A DNA stretch of 64,000 nucleotides from Symbiodinium natans (lineage: Eukaryota; Sar; Dinophyceae; Suessiales; Symbiodiniaceae): positions 65,420 to 129,419 of the forward strand of contig CAJNDS010000240.1 of assembly GCA_905221605.1 (NCBI GenBank), read 5' to 3'. Below the pieces are notes generated by a model that searched no databases, was not told the DNA's origin, and saw only the letters and a list, made by a program, of their open reading frames with translations. A program made the position numbers and the translations under genes. Numbering within the stretch: position 1 is the stretch's first letter; the number at the start of each line of letters is the position of its first letter. Below are positions 55,159 through 64,000 of this stretch, piece by piece.

Positions 55159-56676
55159 AGTGATTTGACTTGGCCCTTTTGTCCCTTCAGTTAAGCTGTA
55201 CTGTACACTGTCAGAGCCCCTAGGCAACCTGCTGTTCTCTGGCTGTTTGGGGTCACCCTTAGTTTGCCGAGTCACCGACCTAAAGGAAACTTCAAAGGGG
55301 CCCCCTGAAATCATAAATTTCTAAAGGCCTCGAACGGCATCCGAAATCGTAAAGGTCCGAAAGCCCAGATGTCGCGTCTCCCTGGCGCTCAGGCGCCAGG
55401 GCTCGTTCGAAACCCTGTGAGCTCTGACCGAGCTTTGGTGTGTTCTACTCACACCGCCCAATTTGAACCCCTCTCGCCGACGAGGTCGCGAGATTTGCGA
55501 GGTTTCACCCGGTTGACAGGATCGGGATTGGGAGTCAACAGCTGCCCTGAGAGAACTGCTGAAGTATTTCACCACTTGGGAAATGTCGGGATAAGCAGAC
55601 CTTTCTCTGCCATGCCGTTTGGGCGAACCAGCTGCAAAATGGGAATTTGAAGCCCTAAGCCCTAAACCCTTTGCCCCGTTGCCTTGCCTGCCGTTATGCG
55701 AATGGCGTCGAAGCCCTAAACCCTAAAAAGTTTTCTGAGCGCCACAGATCGTTGAAGAAATAGTCAGGAGGGGAGAGGAGCGCTCCGCAACCAGAGCAAA
55801 CAAATAAGCAAAAAGGCTTCAGCTGGACTCTTGCATACTGAGACATATTGAGACCCATGTGTTCCATGCAGAGTTCTATCGGGGGCATAAGGATGTGAGG
55901 GCATGCTGCATAGGGCTGTAGGAGCGATTCCCATGGCTTGAACTCGCCCGAGGGCCAAGCTGAGCCTGAAGGTGCAGCCGCACGCTGCGACACTCCTTGA
56001 TGTGTCCTGTGCTCGCCCTTCAGATTCGCCACTCCTGGCGTCGAATGCCAGGCAGCAGAGTGTTGAGCTCCTATTTTGATTCCTGTTGCGCCTTTTGGAA
56101 TTGCCAGCCTATGACCTATGAGGTGAAGAGTGGAGCCCAGCGCGTCACAAGACCCCCAGGGTATCAGCGCGAGACGAAGAGCGGCCACCAACGCATTGAT
56201 TTGGAGCACTGGCTTACTAAAGGTTCCTGAAGGCTTGCATGCTTCTAAGTACTGAATAGGGTAGCTACTCTGCTGTACACGGAGGACCAGGCCCACGTGG
56301 AGACATGCCTTAACTTACGGACACAAGCCACCCTTTTCTCGGTCGGCTGTGCTTGTCAGGAGACCTCTGGCCCCTTCTGTCGCTAATGTTGCTTATGCGC
56401 AGCAAGGATTTAGGGTCTAGGGGCGGCCAGCTGACATCAAGAGCCTGCGTTCAACAGGGGATGCTTCCAGCAGCAAGCTCCCAACCAGTGCCCAAACGTA
56501 CGTGCCTACACTGAGGCACCGAAACCCTCAACCCCCTACGACACGTTTGAGCCGCCATCTCCCCAGCGCCTGGGGCATCCTCGGCATTTTCCGGCCTTTG
56601 CTTTGCGTTGCGACGGGGACTCGCATGATCGGCGAGCAGTAGCTGAAAAGCTCCGTCAGAAGAGCGATCCTTCTGT

Positions 56677-56708
<32 letters not shown>

Positions 56709-59700
56709 GGAGGGGGGCGGAAAAAGGAGGGCGCATGGTCGATTGAAAGTGCTTCCCCTGTGAGAGAAGAGAGATCTTAAGTAAATTTATAAGGGAAGGG
56801 GATGTTTTGTCTCGTCTTTGTCCCGGGCACATCGGTGCAAATTTCTGCCCTGGCAGCCGAGCGCTGCTTCAAAGTCTAGGCAAGGCGCCAGTTTCTGCAC
56901 GCTTGCTCAAAGGAGTGCCGTGAAGAGGCGTTCGAGGCGCTTTCGCTGAAGTGCTGCGGCCGAGATCCGCTGGGGCCTTGCAGAAAACGTGTTTTGCAAG
57001 GTGTGCTTAGGGTGATGAGGACTCCCATACAGGCCCTCAACCGGTCTGCACCGGACCCAGGTGTACTTGCACCGAAGACGTTTGTCAGGAACGTCACGCA
57101 CCTCCGTTTCCCGCCCAGGACTTCGCGAACCAAGAAGTCACGAACTCACCTGTAGCCAAATGGAAGGTGCCCAAGAGGGCCTGAACATGTTTTGGAAGAG
57201 ATACCCCCAGGCCATCGCAATCCGTTTCAGCAGAGTTAGGAGGAACGAAGCGCCTGAAGGGGAGAAGCAGAGAAGGAGCGCTGCAGCCTCAGAATGCTGT
57301 GCGCTAAGACCTAAGCAGGGTTGAGAGTCTATATGGATATAGGTTTAGGGTTTAGGGGGAGCGGAGCCTGGGTTGAAAAGCTTTAGTGTTTCAACTTAGG
57401 GTAGCACATTAAAACTCAACGTGTCGAGAAGCCATGCACGGCATCTCAGAGCTGGCCTTCATATACCCTTCGGCCGCCTCTTGCAGCAAAAGGGGTGTAA
57501 AAAACCTGAGCGCGAATGCTTTGGCAACCCGACTTGCCTCAGTGCTCTCCTAAATTGTCCCAAACTTTACACTTCAACCCTGTCTAAACCCTCCCTGGCC
57601 CTAATCCCCAGCAATCCCATCCACATGAGTTCCTCCAGGTCCTGCCAGGCACAAACTCTGCAAGCTCTTGGGTTGTCGTCTTTTTTCGGAAGATCTCACA
57701 AGTGCTACTGTTTCTAAGCTGCAGAAGTTCCGCTAGGCGCAGGACAGATCCCCAAGTAGTGGCCACGCAGAACAGGTCCCTGTGCGTCCATGGCAAGCAG
57801 GTTTGTGGCAAGAGCCTCCGCAGGGGTCGACGCGTGCCCTCACTCCCTGCGGTTCCATGCTTCGGAACGGGGCAGTTTTGCAACTCCCGTCGCGCAAGAT
57901 GCGTCAAACTCTACAAGGGCAAAGGCCAGGCCTACCCTGGCAAAGGCAACGGAGGCCGTTGGCAAAGATGGTCATATACAACAACGAGGCCATGGGCATG
58001 TCACCAATCTTCACCCCCAAAAAGTGCGTGCAAAGCCACGCCTCTGGAGGGTGGCTGCTTCAAGTCTCAACTCAACAATCCGCAGCTGTGTGAGAAAGGA
58101 GCCTAGCTGTTTAAAAATGCCAGAAAGAACCCGCAGCCAAGCACGCTATGTAGAATCCCGAAGCACGCAGAGCAGTCACACCAGACTCCGGCTCTTTGTG
58201 CGGCGGCGCCCGAAAAGCGCAAGAAGGAGCCCTTTCTCTGAGCTCAAGGTACCTTACGTGCGTTGACCACTCCTTGTCGAAGCTCCCTCATATGAGCAAG
58301 ATTGAGCCTTGTCCCCATACGAGCCACTTGCCTTCCAGTTTCAATGTGCGGTCCATGACCTCCTACACTCGCGCGCCACCCAAGCACTGGAATCTCGGGA
58401 GAAGGTTGGGTGGGTGTCGGATCATCGGCCTGAGCACAAGGTGTGGAAAGCGTCGCACAGTTCGGCTTGAACGAGAGCTTCCAAAGGGCCTTCGCCACGG
58501 CCCCAAGCTGTCAATCAATCAATCAATGGATTCGACAAGAGTGACATGCCACCTCAGCTATGCCCTAGCAAATTTGCAGTGCCATTTGGGTAGAGGGGGG
58601 CAGTTTTCGGTGGGGTTGAAGTTCCCCATCTGGCACATGAGTGTGCCACAAAGGGGCAGCCACGCTGCTCATCAGCTGCTCCAAAAGGGAGCCAGTGCCC
58701 GACGCCACCTTCCGAAGGCTCCCTCTTTGCTCCATCTGAAGAATCATAACTCCTTGAATTCAATGAATTTCTTGAATTTCTTGAATAGACGACATCTTGA
58801 AGCCCAAAGCGGGCGAAGATAGGCCGAGCACGGCGGAGCATGGCGAAGCGCTCCATTCCCCGAAAGCTCCCTATGTGCTCCTTGACATCCGAAATCCAGA
58901 CTTGCACAAAGGGAGCTGAATGGGGCAACCCGAAACCCTAAACCCTAAACCGATGACAAGCGACTTTTGAGCCTTGGTCGGACGAGGTCACTCCGCTTGT
59001 CCGTCACCAGCGCTCGTTGCTAGCGCCGGTGGGTCGGCTGCTCTGACCTCTCTTGCCGAGGCGGCTCTGGCAGGGAAAGTAACAAAAAAGGGCGGGGGGG
59101 GGGGGGGGGGGCTGGCGTTTGCAAGACGAGCGAACTCAGCGGACAGAGAGAGAGAGAGAGGGAGAGACACGCAGAGATGCACAGAGAAACGCAGACACAC
59201 AGAGACACACGCAGAGACGCAGAGACACAGACACAGCATCATCCGCTGTGGGTGCTAGAGCAGCTGGCGGCGCAGTACCAGGGAAGCCCTGTGGGAAGCC
59301 GTTAAAGATGCCGTCCTAGCGAGAGCAGTAGTCAGGAAAGCCACAGAAAGGGTCGATCCGAGACTCAACAGGGCACAGGGCACCTTGCGAGACTCTGGAA
59401 TGGCTGCCTCAGAATGCCTACGACTTTACCTTGAAAGCCAGTAGACTTATAGTTATGGGCATGGGCTAGGCGTTGAAGGTCAACCCTGAACCTCTAAACC
59501 CTAAGAACCTGCATCCAAAAGGGTGGAAGGGTACAAGGTGCCAGAAAAGCACACCTGTCGCTCCAAGTCCCTGGTAGGTTCTCTAGGAAAACCTCGTGTC
59601 CTTGGCGCGAGTGGGGCGTTGGAGAGGAAGCCCTAAACCCTAAACCCCAAAACCCTAAACCCTGAACCGCAATGTGGGGCTACCAAGCTTTTCTTTGGGG

Positions 59701-61187
59701 AGATGTTGTCATGCCCTGTTCTCCTGTAGCTGTGCTGCCGTGCTCCTTGATGGCTCAAGGAGTGTAGAGCGCAACCCCAAACCCCTAAACCCCTAAACCC
59801 AAAACCCCTGCACTAGAGGCTCACTCCTTCCACCCCTTTTAAGGAAGCCGAGCCCCGGCGGCTTTGCCCCCTCACACCAACTGGTCGATCGTTGCTAAGT
59901 TGCTACTTGCAGTTCCTCAAACCCCTAAGGGTCCATGTACTATATAGTGTTTAGTGTTCAGGGTTATGTAGTATATACTTGAGCTTTTTCAGAAAGGGTT
60001 TCCTACAGAGTGCAACAGGGTTCAAGTATATATATATATATACCATACAGGTACATGAGTTCTTAGGGAACTTCAGAGGATGCCTCCTGCTGAGGCGGGT
60101 CGGCGAAGTCGGGTTCCCCGGCTTTGACATGCCTCACACACGACCATGACTTCATGAAGCCTTTTTGAACATAACCCCTTTACCCTTAGACCCAAAATTG
60201 CCCAAAAACCTGACATAAGAAGGCCTTTGGGCCCAAACACCCTAAAATAGGAGCCCTTAGACCCTTAGGGTTTAAAGCCCCCAACAACCCTAACATAAGA
60301 GTCCTTAGACTCTAGACCCTTAGGGTTTCAGTCGGATCAGTCGGAAAAAAAGCACCTAAAAGCCTCCAGTCACCGTGCCGCAAGGCTCCAGATCCATGCC
60401 GACCTGGCCACGCAGCGTCTCCGAGCCAAGGCCTTCGCGGATTTTGTTTGGGCTGGGTTTAGGGGAGAGGGAAAAGCCCGAAACAACAAATCCTAAACCC
60501 TAAACCCTAAACCCTAAACCCTAAACCCTAAACCCTAAACCCTAAACCCTAAACCCATTTTTGGAGAAGGAGCCTGAGTTGACAGGGGGGGGGGGGGGAG
60601 GTATCTTGGAGGGGGAGTTTGGGACTAAAGCCTGTGAAAGCCTGAAGCCCCTGAGCGTGATCTCCAGCATACTACCAGTTCCCTCGGACCTTGTTCATAC
60701 TGCCTTATGTTTAGTGACTTCAAGTGTAAGTGTAGGGTTCTTTGAACTGGGTTTCTGGGCCCCTTGAGAGTGAGCATCTTGTGCGTTCCGGGCTTGGCAT
60801 GCCCCAAAGGACACAGGTGCTGGTAGGACAGTGAAATGGTCTCTTGAGTTGTTTCGAGTATCCTTTGTATGGGGGTTTCCGCAATTAGGGGTACCTTATT
60901 GGGGTCCTTCTTTTACGGGGATCCTACTGGGGGTTCGGTTACAGGGGTCCCCCATTTTCGTAAGCCCCCCCCCCCCCCCCCCATGTTGAGCTTTTCTTCA
61001 CAGGTTTGCAACATCTCTAAACCCATCCCGAGGCCCAAGCCCAAGATCCTTCCCTCGACAGAGCTCTATACCATAGAATTTCAAGCCCGGCCCTGCAAAC
61101 TCCAAAGGATCTTTGAGCCATCCTTGTTCGATGCGGATCGAAAAGATTCGATGACAGAGTTCTGTAATGCACGACAGATAATCGTGA
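55159..61187. other. Intergenic, repeat-rich, no supported gene
   Basis: Contains a G run (56681-56707), GA/CA-rich sequence at 59140-59240, many CCCTAAA-type blocks (55655, 55715, 57340, 58930, 59490, 59630-59660, 59775-59800), TA-rich inverted words at 59935-60050 and a C run at 60966-60982. Frames at 57702-58266 and 58196-58822 are open but without motif. Confidence 0.45.
60490..60556 (-). repeat. Interstitial telomere-type array (CCCTAAA)n, about 9 copies
   Basis: Perfect 7-bp repeat with C-rich strand on +, so opposite in orientation to the arrays at 20.1 and 45.5 kb. Confidence 0.97.
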
Positions 61188-62359
61188 ATGTCTAGAGGGC
61201 CCCCCAAATCCGTCAGCCTTCTTGTATCTGCAGCTGCGGGCTATACATGCAGGAATCGGAATCGCGCGAGCCTCCAGGCGAGTCTGATGGCCAAAGCACA
61301 CGATGATGGCTCCGAAGCAGCTGGCGATGAAGTGTTGAAGCAGCTCTTTGAAAGGTATGCCGCCTCAGAGGAGCAGCAGAACCTGTTCTTCAAGATGAAG
61401 AAGCTCACCAACATGCCGGCGCTGTTCCATACGCATGTTGACGACGAGCAAATTCTCTGGGCAGTGCTGGTTGGATCTGTGGAGCTCTCAACAAATCCCA
61501 CTGCCTCCGACCTGAACTTTTGCGCAAGGAAGATCGAGGAGCGCCTTCGCAATCTTGAGGAGGCGGAGCATCGCTTCAAGTGGTTCTCCGGCCAGTGGAC
61601 AAAGCCCCTAATGCGACAGTTGATCCGCAACTGGTGCTGCGGAAGCCTGGTAATTTCTCCCGACTTGACCGCCTCCTCGGGCTCGCCCATCCAGTTTGTT
61701 CGTGAATACTACGGCGACGACATCGGCTATCCACCTCCAGAAGAACAGACGGAGGAGTGGAAAGAATTCCAGACCTCCCTCTACGTGCTCATGGCGAGGA
61801 GCACGTGCCTTGCTTATCCTATGGCGACTGCCAAGGGGATCGTTTCTTTCTCAGACATGCAGGACTTCGACTGGGCTAAGTACGACATGGAAAGCAAGAA
61901 GCGCAACTCAGACATCACGCAGCTTGTCCCGAACCGCTTGGCACGGATGATTGCCTTCCATCCGGACGAAAAGATCCTTGGGGACGAAATGAACCCTAAA
62001 ATTGGGGTCATCTACCCTATACTACCCTATACTATCTGAGCCTTAAAAACCTTTTAGGGTTCATTTGGTCCGCAAGGATGCAGAAGTTCTACCAGGACAT
62101 GGGTGCACGCGCACGCAAGAAGTGGGGCTTCGAGCAGTACGCAACCTTTGCAGACGCTGTGGCTGCCGAACAAAGTCTGCTGCCGGAGCAGCTACCATCT
62201 TTTGTGGGTGGGTCTTGCAAAGTTGACATTGCGGAGTGTTTGAAGTATCTCTTCCGGCGAGAACCTGAAGCACTAGCGTTGATGGAAGAAACGTACGCAG
62301 AGATGAAGGCCACAAATGAAATCCCACATCCGAAGCACATGCAATTGGCTGCAGTTTGA
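61188..62359 (+). CDS. CRAL-TRIO (Sec14-like) lipid-binding protein, 2 exons
   Basis: Model: exons 61188-61972 and 62077-62359, 1068 nt, 355 residues; a second in-frame ATG at 61287 (MAKAHDDGSEAAGDEV) would give 322. The N-terminal part is helical, with CARKIEERLRNLEEAEHRFK and the motif FVREYYGDDIGYPPPEE. The CRAL-TRIO pattern follows: GIVSFSDMQDFDWAKYDM (the conserved hydrophobic strand and Asp), LVPNRLARMIAFHPDEK (the yPeRl-type helix), YQDMGARARKKWGF and LLPEQLPSFVGGSC (the l-P-e-GG motif). Family members bind small lipophilic molecules or phosphoinositides and move them between membranes; the ligand here is unknown. The introner intron falls in the core domain between strand and helix, and removing it restores a continuous fold (DEK-MQKFYQDM). 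Confidence 0.75.
61973..62076 (+). mobile_element. Introner-type intron, family 1, copy 2 (GA-AG)
   Basis: A 104-nt intron. Left end ATCCTTGGGGACGAAATGAA, right end the reverse complement of ATCCTTGCGGACCAAATGAA, so inverted over about 28 bp including CCCTAAAA. GAT flanks both sides (61973-61975 and 62077-62079). Phase 2. The donor is GA if the target-duplication model is right; a CG donor at 61985 or an AA donor at 61988 also keeps the frame. Confidence 0.85.
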
Positions 62360-63036
62360 GATGCATGCTGTTGATCATTGTCATGTGGCTTGATGCTGCT
62401 GGTTGTTCGTGGCATCACTTACCTGTACTTGCCGAACAATGATGTGTTGGCATGTTGGCCCAAGCTCGATCGACCAAGAAAGAAGGCTTTGTCCAAGCGT
62501 GTCGCACAACTTCTCTCACCTGAGTACACATGTGTGCTTTGCTCTGCAGTTCCAAAGGGAAAACTGCAGCCCGTGCGTGAGGTATCTTGGATGCTAATGC
62601 TGCAATGGCTAGCTTTCCTAAAGTTATGGAGCGGCACATATCCGACTTATGACTCATGACACGCCGTGGCCAGGCGAGCCCACGAGATGCCGGTCCCTGC
62701 TGCTCAGATTGGCGCCGTTCACTCCCTTTTTGTTTTTGCACCAAGCCGCACATGCACCTGTGTCATTTTCACTCGTCGTTCGTTTTTGCACTTCAAGGCT
62801 CTCGAGTAGTGGCTGCCGGATCGAAAGAACAAGCCTGCAGTTTGCCTGGTATTTCTATCTCAATCTTAAGATGGAACGTTAACAGGGTACGGTCTTCGTC
62901 TCCAAGTCCCAAGATTAGTGTGTTGTGAGTGATGACTTCAATCACCTTTCCACTTCTCATAACTTTCATGCGCTCCCAAAATAGAAAGAAAGGATTCTTG
63001 GACCCTGTGAGAGAACCAGGTTGTAGGGTCAACGCC
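62360..63036. other. Spacer between CRAL-TRIO and J-domain-like genes
   Basis: No gene motif. Likely 3' UTR of the upstream gene and 5' region of the next. Short frames at 62378-62659 and 62649-62928 overlap each other and look like chance. Confidence 0.4.
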
Positions 63037-63910
63037 ATGAACTCACGAGAGCGAAGGGAGCAGCCCGACGTGGAGCAGATGCGGCTGGCATGGAACGTAT
63101 TCCAACCTACTCGCGAAGGGCCTGTCTCTGGGAGAGAGCGCCCTCGTCCCTGCACCCCACGCGAGTTGAGGACTGCAGTTCTGATCCGAGTATCCCGGCC
63201 TGTGCAAAGTGAATCTGAGCCTTCTCAAGAGGCAGAGGCAGAGCCTCAGAGCACGGAAGCGCCTCCACAGCCGCCCAGTCCCAGACGGCCCGAAGCTGCC
63301 GAAGCTGCAAGCTCCGGGCCCCATGAACCGGAAGCTATATCACCCTTGGGAATCTTTTTTTTTTTTTTTTAAATTTTTGTTTATATAAAACCCAAGAGGA
63401 TATTAAAAACACATTTTTTTTATGAAGGCTCTGAGAGGGGAGTATAGGAAGCTGCTGCCTCGGTGGAGCCCCAGGAGCTCGAGGAGCTCCGCCGCCGAAG
63501 GGGGGTTCTGGCAGAGGAGGTCAAGCGAATCCTCCTCCTGCACCGGCAGGGCCCAGACTCCTGGATGCGGATCTTGAAGTTCCTTGGGGACGGAAATGAA
63601 CCCTAATACTAACATTGGGGTCACGTACCCTGACTCCTAGAATCCCTACAGTAAGGTATATGAGCCATAAGCCCTTATTTGGGGTTCATATTCCTATTAA
63701 AGGTATATGAGCCCCTAAACCCTAAGCCCTAAACCCTAAACCCCAAACCCTAAACCCTAAACCCTAAGCCCTTATTTAGGGTTCATAAATTCGTCCCCCA
63801 GGTTGGAGGTGGGCTTCCGGGAGCGGGACCTTGAACGCAGCAAGCGCAGTCTGCTGCTGATCCTCCACCCCGACAAGATCAGTTCCTCAGAGGGATACTC
63901 GGGAACTTAA
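63037..63910 (+). CDS. J-domain-like protein, 5' part (runs to the window edge)
   Basis: Model: exons 63037-63333, 63448-63578 and 63802 to at least 63890. The start ATG at 63037 gives MNSRERREQPDVEQM; an upstream in-frame ATG at 62929 is possible. Residues about 30-95 are Arg/Pro/Glu-rich and probably disordered. A helix (VEPQELEELRRRRGVLAEEV) follows. After the second intron the sequence reads WMRILK-LEVGFRERDLERSK and RSLLLILHPDKIS, which matches helix II and the HPD loop of DnaJ-type domains. HPD proteins stimulate Hsp70 ATPase. The start of the J domain is atypical (no clear D-Y-Y). The frame stops at 63910, probably in another intron beginning after ISSSE. Both introns are introners. 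Confidence 0.6.
63334..63447 (+). mobile_element. Introner-type intron, family 2, copy 2 (GC-AG)
   Basis: A 114-nt intron from GCTATATCACCCTTGGGAAT to GAGTATAG, phase 0. Shares CCTTGGGAAT and CCCAAGAGGATATTAAAA with 11728-11832. GAAGCT flanks both sides. A poly-T run fills the first half. Joins HEPE to EAAASVEPQ. Confidence 0.8.
63579..63801 (+). mobile_element. Introner-type intron, family 1, copy 3 (GT-AG), expanded by telomere-like repeats
   Basis: A 223-nt intron. Left end GTTCCTTGGGGACGGAAATG then AACCC; right end GGGTTCATAAATTCGTCCCC then CAG. GTT flanks both sides. Phase 2. The right-hand part is duplicated (GCCCTTATTTGGGGTTCATA at 63678 and GCCCTTATTTAGGGTTCATA at 63767), with a CCCTAAA-type run between the copies. 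Confidence 0.85.
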
Positions 63911-64000
63911 TTTTGAGTTTTTATTGGGGAACTACAGTTCCTTAAAAATCAGAAGCAGCCAACATTTTTGAATTTTTGCGCACTAGAATTTCCTAAGAAT

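Overview
The window looks like nuclear DNA of a dinoflagellate or a close alveolate relative. The evidence is GC-rich protein-coding exons, abundant TTTAGGG/CCCTAAA (plant-type telomere) blocks scattered inside the sequence in both orientations, many simple repeats, a high share of GC-AG introns, and short transposon-like introns (introners). No bacterial operons, rRNA or tRNA genes could be recognised. The genus cannot be fixed from the sequence alone.

Most of the 64 kb is non-coding and repeat-rich. Five genes can be modelled with consistent reading frames, all on the + strand: (1) a 1165-residue unrecognised acidic protein at 11.03-14.77 kb (3 exons); (2) a dsRNA-binding-like protein at 17.73-18.17 kb (1 exon); (3) a protein kinase domain at 27.77-30.85 kb (6 exons, four of five introns GC-AG); (4) a multi-pass membrane protein ending in a long AGFTAKECKD-type decapeptide repeat at 35.79-39.05 kb (2 exons); (5) a CRAL-TRIO/Sec14-like protein at 61.19-62.36 kb (2 exons). 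A J-domain-like gene starts at 63.04 kb and runs towards the right edge. A broken kinase fragment lies at 3.1-3.4 kb. A few weaker candidate exons are listed with low confidence.

The main biological story is intron creation by mobile elements. All six introns in genes 1, 4, 5 and the J-domain gene look like introners. Family 1 has inverted ends (CCTTGGGGAC...GAACCCTAAAA), short target-site duplications that start with G, and an AAG or CAG end. It appears that the duplicated target supplies the 5' splice site (GT, GA or GC) while the element supplies the 3' splice site. Family 2 shares an internal CCCAAGAGGATATTAAAA block. A seventh copy sits inside a kinase intron.

A second unusual region is 21.44-23.87 kb: a visibly AT-rich island with degraded ORFs, an array of palindromes and inverted, C/G-rich ends set in TA microsatellites. 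It looks like a decayed mobile or virus-like element (possibly polinton-like-virus related). At 47.1-52.7 kb there is a nested tandem duplication (about 2.15 kb and 0.96 kb units). One paralogous unit carries a 96-bp inverted-repeat element that the other lacks. Further arrays include trinucleotide (CTA/CCA), hexanucleotide (TACATA), octanucleotide (CCCCCAAA) and minisatellite blocks.
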